Origin: Kitasatospora sp. NBC_00374
GTDB taxonomy: Bacteria; Actinomycetota; Actinomycetes; Streptomycetales; Streptomycetaceae
Length of the DNA stretch: 64,000 bases
Direction of reading: 5' to 3'
Assembly: GCF_041434935.1 (NCBI RefSeq)
Contig: NZ_CP107964.1
Coordinates: forward strand, 7,733,001-7,797,000
Shown here: positions 33,254-41,432 of the stretch, piece by piece
Numbering within the stretch: the stretch's first letter is position 1
Layout of the letters: each line of letters opens with the position of its first letter
Program-made: the position numbers and the translations under genes
The notes under the pieces: generated by a model
Told to the model about the DNA's origin: nothing
What the model saw: only the letters and a program-made list of their open reading frames with translations
Database searches by the model: none

Positions 33254-36070
33254 TCAGCGCTCGGCGGCCGGCGGCGGGATGGCCACCGTCCGCGCCGCCT
33301 CGTGTTCCGCCGATCGCGGTGGTGCCACCGGGACCGCCGCCGCGGGGGTCCTCGGCTGCCCGTCGAGGTCTCCGGCCGAGGCGGGCAGCGGCTGCTCCGC
33401 CCAGATGATCTTCCCGTGGGAGGTGTACCGGGTGCCCCAGCGCTCGGTGAGCTGGGCCACCAGGAACAGCCCGCGGCCGCCCTCGTCCGTCGTCGCCGCG
33501 TACTTCAGGTGCGGGGAGGTGTTGCTGCCGTCGGCGACCTCGCAGATCAGGGCGCGGTCGCGCAGCAGCCGCACCCGCACGGGCGGCGAGCCGTAGCGGA
33601 TCGCGTTGGTGACCAGCTCACTGAGGACCAGTTCGGTGCCGAAGGCCAGGTCGGTCAGACCCCACTCCTCGAGCGTCGCGGTGGTCCACGCACGCGTCTC
33701 GGCGACGGTGGCCGGGTCGAACGGCACCTCCCGCTCCGCGACGCGGTCCGCGCCGAGCACCCGGGTCTTCGCGATCAGCAGGGCCACGTCGTCCTGCGGA
33801 CGGGCCGGGAGCAGGGCGTCCAGCAGGGCCTGACAGTGCTCCTCGGGCTGCCGGTCGTGGCCGGCGAGCGCCTCGCGCAGCAGTTCCATGCCGACGTCGA
33901 AGTCCCGGGTGCGATCCTCGACCAACCCGTCGGTGTACAGGACGATCTGGGTGCCCTCGGCCAGGTGCACCTGCGCAGTCTCGAACGGCATGCCGCCCGC
34001 CCCCGCCCCCAGCGGCGGGCCGATCGGGAGGTCGGGGAACACCACACTGCCGTCGGGCCGCACCAGGGCGGGCGTCGGGTGGCCCGCCCGCGCGATGGTG
34101 CAGAGCCGGGAGACCGGGTCGTAGATCGCGTACAGGCAGGTGGCCCCGGTGACGCCGATCCCGGTGCCGCTGTCGGTCTCCTCCTGGTCGATGCGGTTCA
34201 CCAACTCGTCGAGGTGGCCGAGCAGCTCGTCCGGCGGCAGGTCGAGGGCGGAGAAGTTGTGCACGGCGGTGCGCAGCCGGCCCATCGTCGCCGCGGCGTG
34301 CAGTCCGTGGCCGACGACGTCGCCGACCACCAGGGCGACCCGGCTGCCGGGCAGCGGGATCACGTCGAACCAGTCGCCGCTGACCCCGGACTGTGCGGGC
34401 AGGTAGCGGTGCGCGACCTCGAGGGCGCTCTGTTCCGGCAGGGCGCGCGGCAGCAGGCTGCGCTGCAGCGTCACGGCCATGGCGTGCTCGCGGGTGTACC
34501 GGCGGGCGTTGTCCATGCTGACCGCGGCGCGGGCGACCAGTTCCTCGGCCAGCGACCGGTCCTCGTCGTCGAACGGCTCGGGTTTCTCCGACCGCCAGAA
34601 GTTGGCGACGCCCAGGATGATGCCGCGGGCCTTCAGCGGAGTGGCGATCAGCGAGTGGACACCGTAGTCGACGATCCGGCGGGCCCAGGCCGGGTCCTGG
34701 GCCTGCCAGCCGTGGGCCACCGCCAGGTCGGGCACCACCTGTGAGTGGCCGCTGTCGAAACCCATCGCCTGGGGGGTGGAGGGCACGAAGGTGATCAGCC
34801 TTCCGCACGGGTAGAAGGGATGGTCCTCGCGGATTCCGTTGACGGCCGCGCGGCGCAGGTCCATGCCCGTCCCGGTGGGTTCGTCGCCCTGCAGGACGGG
34901 GTCGGCGAGGTCGACGGTGACGAAGTCCGCGAAGCCGGGGACGGCGACCCGGGCCAGCTCCTCCGCCGTGCGCACGACCTCGAGCGTGGTGCCGATGCCG
35001 ACGCCGGCCTCGTAGAGCAGCGCGAGGCGCTTGCCGGCGACCTCGGCCTTGCCGGACAGCGCGAGCAGCTCGGTGGAGTCGCGGATCGTCGCGACCGTTC
35101 CCATGCCGTTGCCGTGGCGGTCGGTCGGCCGCTGGTTCACCGCGAGCAGCCGCACGCCGGACCGGTGCACCTCGTCGGTGGCCACCCTGCCCGACAGCAG
35201 CAGCTCCGCGGTCCCGGGGTCGAGGTCGTGCAGCTCGGCCAGGTGCCGGCCCTCGGCGTCGGCCGGCAGCCCGAGCAACTCCTTCGCCTCGTCGTTCGCC
35301 AGCAGCAGCCGGCCGTCCTGGGCGACGATGACCACTCCTTCCCGCACGGCGTGCAGGACGGCGTCGTGGTGCTCGTACATGCGGGTCATCTCGGCCGGGC
35401 CCAGGCCGCCGGTCTGGCGCCGCAGCCGCCTGGTGACCAGGGCGGTCCCGGCCGTGGCCACCGCCAGTGCGGCGGCGCTGGTGCCCAGGATGACGGGCAG
35501 CTGCCGGTCGCCGGCCGTGACGACGTTCTTGACCTTCAGCCCGGCCGACACCAGGCCCACGACCGATCCGTCGGGGGCGTTGACGGGAACGACCGCCTGC
35601 ACCTCGTGGCCGAGCGGGCCGTGCACGCTCTCCGTGTAGACCTGGCCGGCCAGGGAGGGACCGATCGTCCCGACGAACCGTTTGCCGATCCGGTCCGGCA
35701 GCGGGTGCGTGTACCGGATCCCGTTCGTGTCCATGACCACGATGAAGTCGACTCCGGCCGCCTGGCGCGCCTGCTCCGTCATCGGCTGGAGGATGGCCGA
35801 CGGGGCGGGCGACTGCATGGCCGGGACGATGCCGGGGGAGTTCGCGAACGTCTGCGCCACGGCCACCGACCGGTTGATGGCCTCCGACTCGCTGGCCCGC
35901 CGCGATTCGAGGACCAGGGCGAGGATCGCCCCGAGGACGAGCAGCACCACGACCGCGACCTGCAGCACGAACACCTGGCCGGCAACGCTCCGAGGGCTCT
36001 TGCCGAGCCGAGTCTTCGCGATCAGCGACAGCTTCGATACGGTCCGGGGTCGGTCGGGCTGTTCGACCAT
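33254..36070 (-). CDS. SpoIIE-family PP2C phosphatase with sensor, PAS, GAF and ATPase domains
   Basis: A 938-residue membrane protein. TM1 (~33-53), extracytoplasmic CitA/DcuS-like sensor (DFIVVMDTNGIRYTHPLPDRIGKRF, GPLGHEVQAVVPV), TM2 (~200-218), PAS (~230-340, REGVVIVAQDGRLLLANDEA), GAF (~355-530), SpoIIE phosphatase (~555-765, SGDWFDVIPLPGSRVALVVGDVVGHG with metal Asp residues, LYTDGLVEDRTRDFD) and an anti-sigma-type HATPase (~775-895, ELVLSELVTNAIRYG, GGRGLFLVAQLTERWG). Such proteins dephosphorylate anti-anti-sigma factors and can phosphorylate them with the ATPase domain. No STAS gene is adjacent. The sensor part resembles carboxylate sensors. Transcribed alone. Confidence 0.95.
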   Translation of the reverse strand: MVEQPDRPRTVSKLSLIAKTRLGKSPRSVAGQVFVLQVAVVVLLVLGAILALVLESRRASESEAINRSVAVAQTFANSPGIVPAMQSPAPSAILQPMTEQARQAAGVDFIVVMDTNGIRYTHPLPDRIGKRFVGTIGPSLAGQVYTESVHGPLGHEVQAVVPVNAPDGSVVGLVSAGLKVKNVVTAGDRQLPVILGTSAAALAVATAGTALVTRRLRRQTGGLGPAEMTRMYEHHDAVLHAVREGVVIVAQDGRLLLANDEAKELLGLPADAEGRHLAELHDLDPGTAELLLSGRVATDEVHRSGVRLLAVNQRPTDRHGNGMGTVATIRDSTELLALSGKAEVAGKRLALLYEAGVGIGTTLEVVRTAEELARVAVPGFADFVTVDLADPVLQGDEPTGTGMDLRRAAVNGIREDHPFYPCGRLITFVPSTPQAMGFDSGHSQVVPDLAVAHGWQAQDPAWARRIVDYGVHSLIATPLKARGIILGVANFWRSEKPEPFDDEDRSLAEELVARAAVSMDNARRYTREHAMAVTLQRSLLPRALPEQSALEVAHRYLPAQSGVSGDWFDVIPLPGSRVALVVGDVVGHGLHAAATMGRLRTAVHNFSALDLPPDELLGHLDELVNRIDQEETDSGTGIGVTGATCLYAIYDPVSRLCTIARAGHPTPALVRPDGSVVFPDLPIGPPLGAGAGGMPFETAQVHLAEGTQIVLYTDGLVEDRTRDFDVGMELLREALAGHDRQPEEHCQALLDALLPARPQDDVALLIAKTRVLGADRVAEREVPFDPATVAETRAWTTATLEEWGLTDLAFGTELVLSELVTNAIRYGSPPVRVRLLRDRALICEVADGSNTSPHLKYAATTDEGGRGLFLVAQLTERWGTRYTSHGKIIWAEQPLPASAGDLDGQPRTPAAAVPVAPPRSAEHEAARTVAIPPPAAER

Positions 36071-36199
36071 GCGTCCTTTCTAGCACCGTGGTCAGTGCGA
36101 CCGCGAAGCGTCGGGGTCCGCGCGCCGGCGGACCGGCTCGGGGCCGGCGCCCGCCCACCCCCTTGTCGGGCGGACGGACACCGGCCGGTACCGGTTGGG

Positions 36200-37102
36200 T
36201 CAGCGCTCCGCGGCCGAGCGGCGGCGGCGCAGATACCCGGCCGCGCCGCCGACCGCGGCCAGCGCCGCCCCGGTGACGGCGGCGGCCTGCCAGGACCGGT
36301 CGGCGGCCGGCGCCGGCCCGTCCTCGGCGAGTCCGTACCCGCCGGCGAGCCCCTTGCGGTCGTAGGCGGAGCCGGGCAGCTTGTCGCCGTACCGGGACGC
36401 GACCAGCTGCTGGTAGGCGGCGAGGGTCACGCCGGGCCGGCCGCCGAGGCTGGTGGTCGCCTCCTGGTTGAGCGGCTCCACGGTGCCCTCGCCCGTGATC
36501 CGGTACCAGGCGTGGATCTGCGGCTCGGTGAACGTGCGGGCCTGCGGGGTGCCGCGCTCCGCGAGGCTCACCTCCGCGTCGCCGTCCCGGATGCCGGCCA
36601 GCTGCCAGCCCTGCTGGGCGACGGCCGTGCCGCTCGGGCCGTCCGTGTTCCCGGGCGCGCCCTGGGGTGCGAGCAGCACCGCCGCCTGATGGCCGTCGGC
36701 GGCGCTCACCCGGGAGGCCAGGTACGAGAGCCGGACGGCGTTCTGCGCGGTCGGCCGGATCTTGCCCGCGACGAACTCGGGGTTGAGCTCGAACAGCGGC
36801 ACCGGATCCTTGAGCTCGAACGCGGGCGGCGCGGCGGGCGTGTTCCCGGGGGCGCCGAGGACGCCGCCGTCGGCCGCGGCCGGGGTGCCCGCCTGGCGGG
36901 CCGCGACGAGGAACCGGGACACGGTGTCGCGGACCTGCCCGGTCCGCAGGACCTGCTGCGCCGAGCCGTAGTCGGGGGTGTCGTCGGCGCCGGCGGCCTG
37001 CGCCGGGACGGTGCCGCAGAGCGCGGCGAGTGCGGTCGCGGCGAGGACGGCGGCCCGGGTGGCCGCGCGTCGCGGGGCCCGGACGGTCTGCGTGGTCTGC
37101 AT
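36200..37102 (-). CDS. Secreted, C-terminally membrane-anchored hypothetical protein
   Basis: A 300-residue exported protein: basic signal peptide with RAAVLAATALAALCGTVPAQA, an extracytoplasmic domain and a C-terminal hydrophobic segment (AAVTGAALAAVGGAAGYL) ending in RRRRSAAER, the layout of a tail-anchored cell-surface protein. Internal features: LNPEFVAGKIRPTAQNAVRLSYLASRVS and RTFTEPQIHAWYRITGEGTVEPLNQEAT. No family recognised. Its start lies 14 bases after the stop of the secreted protease gene, so the two are cotranscribed; it may be the protease's substrate, inhibitor or membrane receptor (inference). Confidence 0.75.
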   Translation of the reverse strand: MQTTQTVRAPRRAATRAAVLAATALAALCGTVPAQAAGADDTPDYGSAQQVLRTGQVRDTVSRFLVAARQAGTPAAADGGVLGAPGNTPAAPPAFELKDPVPLFELNPEFVAGKIRPTAQNAVRLSYLASRVSAADGHQAAVLLAPQGAPGNTDGPSGTAVAQQGWQLAGIRDGDAEVSLAERGTPQARTFTEPQIHAWYRITGEGTVEPLNQEATTSLGGRPGVTLAAYQQLVASRYGDKLPGSAYDRKGLAGGYGLAEDGPAPAADRSWQAAAVTGAALAAVGGAAGYLRRRRSAAER

Positions 37103-37116
37103 GGTCGGTCGTCTCC

Positions 37117-37959
37117 TCAGCCGTGGATACCGATGCGGGAGTGGGTCCACTGGAACGAGTTGTTGCTCGCGTACGTGGAGTAGTTCCACCAGGTGTAGGT
37201 CTGGGTACTGGGCCACGGGTCACCGACCGCGATCATGTTGCTGCCGCTGTCGTATCCGTAGACGACGTTCATGTGGCCGCCGCCGGACCTCCAGCCGATC
37301 CGTACGGCGAACGGACGGCCGCCCGCGATCTCGTCACCGCTCTCGCCGAGGCTCGCGGCGCGGTAGAGGCTGCGACCACTGCTGGCCAGGCCCATCCGGG
37401 CCAGGCCGTTGGCCATGTCCTCCAGGGTGGCGGGCTGGTCGTTGCAGTCCACCCAGGTGCCCTGGGCGGCGAGTCGGCAGAAGTCGGCCTGCGAGTAGCC
37501 GGTGCGGCCCCAGTAGGAGGCGATGGTCAGGCCGGAGGCATCCCAGCACCACTGGCTCTTGACCTGCTTCTGCATGGTGATGGCGAGCGCCGTCTGTCCG
37601 GTGGGCCGGGTGGCGCCGCAGACCGGCAGGCTGCCGGTGTTCTCCTGGATGAAGGCGTCGGCGACGTAGTACGAGCCGGACCAGATCCACCGGGAGTTGT
37701 TCTCCACGGTGTCGCCCGTGGTCCGGCAGGACATCGGGACCTTGTCGCCGACCCGGGAAACGCCCTTGATCTGGGCGGAGATCGACGGTTGGGCCCGCTG
37801 GTTGACGGTGCTGTACCGGCCCTGACCGCCGACGACGGTACCGCTGACCAGGCCGGCCTGCGCGAGGGCGCCGATGCCGAACACCAGGGCACCGGACAGC
37901 GCGGCGACGATCGCGGCTATCAGGGTCTTCTTGCGGCGGGACGCGCGGAGTCTGTGCAT
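37117..37959 (-). CDS. Secreted papain-like cysteine protease with N-terminal SH3-type domain
   Basis: A 280-residue exported enzyme. A signal peptide is at residues 1-36 (RKKTLIAAIVAALSGALVFGIGALAQA). Residues ~48-110 resemble a bacterial SH3 domain (VGDKVPMSCRTTGDTV, SRWIWSGSYYVADAFIQE). The catalytic domain follows, with QSQWCWDAS-type Cys138 (KSQWCWDAS), His229 in SGGGHMNVVYGY and Asp247 in VGDPWP, matching papain-like cysteine protease family PF12385. SH3 domains usually bind peptidoglycan. Cell-wall-localised peptidase or transferase activity is inferred. GGAGCACGATG provides the ribosome binding site. First gene of the pair with the anchored partner. Confidence 0.85.
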   Translation of the reverse strand: MHRLRASRRKKTLIAAIVAALSGALVFGIGALAQAGLVSGTVVGGQGRYSTVNQRAQPSISAQIKGVSRVGDKVPMSCRTTGDTVENNSRWIWSGSYYVADAFIQENTGSLPVCGATRPTGQTALAITMQKQVKSQWCWDASGLTIASYWGRTGYSQADFCRLAAQGTWVDCNDQPATLEDMANGLARMGLASSGRSLYRAASLGESGDEIAGGRPFAVRIGWRSGGGHMNVVYGYDSGSNMIAVGDPWPSTQTYTWWNYSTYASNNSFQWTHSRIGIHG

Positions 37960-38039
37960 CGTGCTCCTTGATCCGGGGCAGGGCCGTGGGGCGGCCCCGG
38001 GCTGAACGGGGGGCGAGAGCAGGGCTTGTCCGACGAGCC

Positions 38040-38561
38040 CTAGGCGGAACGGCGCAGGAACAGCACGGCGACGGCGATGGCGGCCACGGACACGGCCGTC
38101 ACCCCGAGGGCGGCGAACGCCCGTGGCCAGCTCCGGGACCGGGCGGGCGAGGCCGCGACGGGCGGGGCCGTGGCCGGGCGCGGGTCGGCGACCGGTACGT
38201 CCACCACTCCCTCTCCCCGGCCGGTCCCGGGCGCGGCCGCCTCCACCGTGACGGTCCAGCGGCCGGGCGGCAGCACCTCGTCGGTGGTGAAGGTGCCCGG
38301 ACGGCCCGGGACGGGGACCAGGCGCCACGGGCCGACGGCGGTGCCGTCGACCGCGACCGCGCGGAGCGTCCCGACGATCCGGTCGCCGACGGTGCCCGTG
38401 TCGTTCTCCCAGGCGGCGGCGGTGACCGGGTGTCCGGCCCAGACGCCGGTGACGGTGAGTCGGACGGTCTCGCCGTGGGCGTGCGCCGTGGCGGCGGGGC
38501 CCAGGACGAGGAGGCCGGCGAAGGTGGCGCACACGGCGGCCGCGTGGCGGCGAGCCGTCAA
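38040..38561 (-). CDS. Exported CopC-like/beta-sandwich protein with C-terminal anchor
   Basis: A 173-residue protein: signal peptide (AAVCATFAGLLVLGPAATAHA) with a mature N terminus HGETVRLTVTGVW, an Ig-like beta domain ending GRWTVTVEAAAPG, a Pro/Ala linker and a C-terminal TM (ALGVTAVSVAAIAVAVLFL) with RRSA tail. A mature N-terminal His after a cleaved Ala resembles CopC/YcnJ-type copper proteins. The start appears to be TTG at 38559-38561; its ribosome binding site overlaps a GC palindrome and is weak. It lies 80 bases upstream of the protease gene. Copper binding is only a suggestion. Confidence 0.7.
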   Translation of the reverse strand: MTARRHAAAVCATFAGLLVLGPAATAHAHGETVRLTVTGVWAGHPVTAAAWENDTGTVGDRIVGTLRAVAVDGTAVGPWRLVPVPGRPGTFTTDEVLPPGRWTVTVEAAAPGTGRGEGVVDVPVADPRPATAPPVAASPARSRSWPRAFAALGVTAVSVAAIAVAVLFLRRSA

Positions 38562-39115
38562 CGAAGGCCCCCGCGGGGGCCGCGACGCCGGCAGGTGTTG
38601 AACCGCCTTTTGGCCACTGGCCTGCGACCGGGCAAAATCACACCTCGTTCCTGCGGCGGGTTGAGTTCCGGGAATCCTGCCAGAAGGGCGGATCGTCCTG
38701 AATGCCGTTGCTCTACGCGCGAAGATGTAGCGCGTTCAATCATCGGGTCCGTGCAGACGCCCGGTTTTCAACGCGCCGGAGAAAATGCGCAGTTGGTGAC
38801 CTGTCCTTCGATTGGTCTACTCCATTGAGACGATCCGTTGGCATGCGACTTAATGGAAGCGTTATACTTCGTGATCTATTGTTAGATGCGCCGTCGAATA
38901 GTGAAATTGCACAGAGTGGGTGTCAGGTGACTCTCCATCATCTCCAGAAGAGGTGATTGGGGGAATTCCAAGACGGTCTTATGGGATCCGGCCCGCGGCT
39001 CGGTCCGCAGGGGTGGGGGCGGGGGGAATCACCTGCTCAGGAGGGTCCGCCTGCATGATCAAAACGGCCCGAAGCTAGCATGGGTGTGCGCATCGCCTAG
39101 CTCGAAAGATGAACT
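38562..39115. other. AT-richer gene-poor segment upstream of gap
   Basis: 554 bases with markedly lower G+C than the rest, especially 38700-38970 (GCGTTATACTTCGTGATC, GATCTATTGTTAGATGC). A perfect GC palindrome (GGCCCCCGCGGGGGCC, 38566-38581) marks the left border. An 84-codon frame at 38702-38956 exists but lacks a ribosome binding site and codon bias. The right part should hold the gap promoter; a TAGCAT -10-like hexamer lies at ~39075. Confidence 0.5.
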
Positions 39116-40561
39116 GTGACTGTCAACGAAGACGTGTTCACGAACTGGAAGAACCGCGAGGAGATCGCGGAGTCGATGATCCCGATCATCGGGAGGCTGC
39201 ACCGGGAGCGGGACGTCACCGTCCTGGTGCACAGCCGTTCCCTGGTGAACAAGTCGGTGGTCAGCATCCTCAAGACTCACCGGTTCGCCCGCCAGATCGC
39301 CGGCGAGGAGCTCTCGGTCACCGAGACGGTGCCGTTCCTCGAGGCCCTCACCTCGCTGGACCTCGGCCCCTCCCAGATCGACATCGGCATGCTCGCCGCG
39401 ACGTACGGGAGCGACGACCGCGGTCTCTCGGTGGAGGAGTTCACCGCGGAAGCCGTCGCCGGTGCGACCGGTGCCAACAAGCTGGAGCGCCGCGAGGGGC
39501 GCGACGTCGTCCTGTACGGCTTCGGCCGCATCGGCCGCCTCCTCGCCCGCCTGCTCATCGAGAAGGCCGGCTCCGGCAACGGGCTGCGGCTGCGGGCCAT
39601 CGTCGTCCGCAAGAGCGCCGGCGAGGACCTCGTCAAGCGCGCCTCGCTGCTGCGCCGGGACTCGATCCACGGCCAGTTCCAGGGCACGATCACGGTCGAC
39701 GAGGCGAGTGACAAGATCATCGCCAACGGCACCGAGATCAAGGTTATTTATTCTGACGACCCGACCTCGGTGGACTACACGGCGTACGGCATCAACGACG
39801 CGATCCTGATCGACAACACCGGCCGGTGGCGTGACCGCGAGGGGCTGTCCAAGCACCTGCGCCCCGGTATCGCCAAGGTGGTCCTGACCGCGCCGGGCAA
39901 GGGCGACGTCCCCAACATCGTCCACGGCGTCAACCACGACACGATCAAGCCGGACGAGCAGATCCTGTCGTGCGCGTCCTGCACCACCAACGCGATCGTG
40001 CCGCCGCTGAAGGCGATGGCGGACGAGTACGGCGTCCTGCGTGGCCACGTGGAGACCGTCCACTCGTACACCAACGACCAGAACCTGCTGGACAACTACC
40101 ACGACTCCGACCGGCGCGGCCGCTCGGCGGCGCTCAACATGGTGATCACCGAGACCGGTGCCGCCTCGGCCGTCGCCAAGGCGCTGCCCGACCTCAAGGC
40201 GACGATCAGCGGCAGCTCGATCCGCGTCCCGGTGCCGGACGTCTCGATCGCGATCCTGAACCTGCAGCTCGCCCGCGAGACCACCCGCGAGGAGGTCCTC
40301 GACCACCTCCGCGACGTGTCGCTGACCTCGCCGCTCAAGCGCCAGATCGACTTCATCAGCGCTCCCGACGCGGTGTCCAGCGACTTCATCGGCTCGCGCC
40401 ACGCCTCGATCGTCGACGCAGGTGCCACCAAGGTCGAGGGCGACAACGCGATCCTCTACCTCTGGTACGACAACGAGTTCGGCTACTCCTGCCAGGTCGT
40501 CCGCGTCGTCCAGCACGTCTCCGGCGTGGAGTACCCGACCTACCCGGCGCCTGCGGTCTGA
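39116..40561 (+). CDS. gap: Glyceraldehyde-3-phosphate dehydrogenase, long form
   Basis: A 481-residue GAPDH. An N-terminal ~125-residue extension (FTNWKNREEIAESMIPIIGRLHRERDVTVLVHSRSL) precedes the NAD-binding domain (VVLYGFGRIGRLLARLL), as in the long actinobacterial/proteobacterial GapB-like class. SCASCTTNAIVPPLKAM places nucleophile Cys289; HSYTNDQNLLD contains the catalytic His region, and WYDNEFGYSCQVVR the terminal helix. It interconverts glyceraldehyde 3-phosphate and 1,3-bisphosphoglycerate; the long class is often linked to gluconeogenesis. GTG 39116 has only a weak ribosome binding site (GAAAGATG). No partner genes adjacent. Confidence 0.95.
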   Translation: MTVNEDVFTNWKNREEIAESMIPIIGRLHRERDVTVLVHSRSLVNKSVVSILKTHRFARQIAGEELSVTETVPFLEALTSLDLGPSQIDIGMLAATYGSDDRGLSVEEFTAEAVAGATGANKLERREGRDVVLYGFGRIGRLLARLLIEKAGSGNGLRLRAIVVRKSAGEDLVKRASLLRRDSIHGQFQGTITVDEASDKIIANGTEIKVIYSDDPTSVDYTAYGINDAILIDNTGRWRDREGLSKHLRPGIAKVVLTAPGKGDVPNIVHGVNHDTIKPDEQILSCASCTTNAIVPPLKAMADEYGVLRGHVETVHSYTNDQNLLDNYHDSDRRGRSAALNMVITETGAASAVAKALPDLKATISGSSIRVPVPDVSIAILNLQLARETTREEVLDHLRDVSLTSPLKRQIDFISAPDAVSSDFIGSRHASIVDAGATKVEGDNAILYLWYDNEFGYSCQVVRVVQHVSGVEYPTYPAPAV

Positions 40562-40713
40562 GTCCAGGCCCACGGCCGACCCGCGTCCTGGCGGGTGGGG
40601 CGGCGGTGGGGCGGCAGTCGGTCCGGATCGGTCCCCGATCCGGCCTCCGGCCGTCGTCCCGCCGCCGCCCCCGGCATCTCCGTCCGCCTGTGCGCGGTCC
40701 TCGGCGAGGGCGG

Positions 40714-40742
40714 TTGACATCCAAAAGTGTGAGTGATTGAGT
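40714..40742 (+). promoter_or_regulatory. Candidate promoter of the TetR gene
   Basis: TTGACA at 40714-40719 and, after a 17-base spacer, TTGAGT at 40737-40742 as a poor -10. Transcription would begin near 40749, the A of the ATG, implying a leaderless mRNA. The hexamers flank and overlap the palindromic operator. Confidence 0.5.
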
Positions 40743-40749
40743 ACTCACA
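40728..40749. promoter_or_regulatory. Palindromic operator for the adjacent TetR regulator
   Basis: TGTGAGT (40728-40734) and ACTCACA (40743-40749) form a perfect 7-bp inverted repeat with an eight-base spacer, sitting across the putative -10 region and the TetR start codon. Position and symmetry fit autorepression. Confidence 0.65.
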
Positions 40750-41315
40750 TGCAATCGGAACGTCAACGCCAACTCTCCACCGCGGAGGAGCGCCGTGAGA
40801 CGGTGCTGCGCACCGCGATCGGGGCATTCGCCTCGCGGGGGTACTTCGGCACCACGACCAGCGAGGTGGCCAAGGCCGCCGGGATCTCCCAGGCCTACGT
40901 CTACCGGCTCTTCCCCAACAAGGAGGCGCTGTTCGTCGCGGTCGTGGAGCACTGCTTCGTCCGGGTCCGGGCGAGCCTGGAGGCCGGCGCCGCCGGCGCC
41001 CGGGGGAGTGCGCCGGAGGCCGTCCTGTCCGCGATGGGGGACGCGTACGCGCGGCTGATCAGCGACAACGACCTCCTGTTGGTGCAGATGCACGCCCAGG
41101 CGGCCGCCGTCTCCGAGCCGGCCGTCCGCGAGGCGGTGCGGGCCGGGTACGCCCGCATGGTCGAGTACGTCCGCGGCGCCTCCGGCGGGGACGAGCGGCA
41201 GGTCCAGGAGTTCTTCGCGGTCGGGATGCTCTGTCACCTGCTGGTGTCGATGGACGCGGACTCCGTGGACGCGCCCTGGACGCGCACGCTCACGGCGGGC
41301 ATCCGGCACTTCTGA
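40749..41315 (+). CDS. TetR/AcrR family transcriptional regulator
   Basis: A 188-residue regulator. RRETVLRTAIGAFASRGYFGTTTSEVAKAAGISQAYVYRLFPNKEALFVAVVEH is the complete TetR helix-turn-helix. The C-terminal ligand domain is helical (QVQEFFAVGMLCHLLVSM) and unassigned. ATG 40749 is preferred: it coincides with the predicted transcription start. TTG 40737 upstream would add four residues (STHM, after the start). The gene is 117 bases upstream of a carotenoid oxygenase in the same orientation, and a related half-site lies in between, so the oxygenase is the likely target. Confidence 0.92.
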   Translation: MQSERQRQLSTAEERRETVLRTAIGAFASRGYFGTTTSEVAKAAGISQAYVYRLFPNKEALFVAVVEHCFVRVRASLEAGAAGARGSAPEAVLSAMGDAYARLISDNDLLLVQMHAQAAAVSEPAVREAVRAGYARMVEYVRGASGGDERQVQEFFAVGMLCHLLVSMDADSVDAPWTRTLTAGIRHF

Positions 41316-41324
41316 CCTCGCCCG

Positions 41325-41363
41325 ACGGGCGGCGGCCTGCTGAAGGGCGGGGCGCCGTTTTTT
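41325..41363 (+). terminator. Possible terminator after TetR gene, with U6 run
   Basis: GC-rich imperfect hairpin sequence (CGGCGG...CGCCG) is followed by six T residues at 41358-41363, a rare run in this genome. It may terminate the regulator transcript just upstream of the oxygenase promoter. Confidence 0.4.
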
Positions 41364-41374
41364 CGGGCCAGCCA

Positions 41375-41390
41375 GTGAGTGGTCAACCAC
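41375..41390. promoter_or_regulatory. Candidate TetR-type operator upstream of carotenoid oxygenase
   Basis: GTGAGTGGTCAACCAC contains the GTGAGTG half-site also present in the TetR gene operator (GTGAGTGAT at 40729-40737) and a TGGT-CA-ACCA palindrome. An AT-rich ATATAT follows at 41393-41398 as a possible -10. Confidence 0.45.
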
Positions 41391-41432
41391 ACATATATCT
41401 CCGTCAACACCACCATCGAGAGAGGCCTCACC

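Noticed and set aside
38702..38956. An 84-codon frame in the AT-richer island
   Set aside because: No ribosome binding site, atypical codon usage and no motif; reported only as part of the island.
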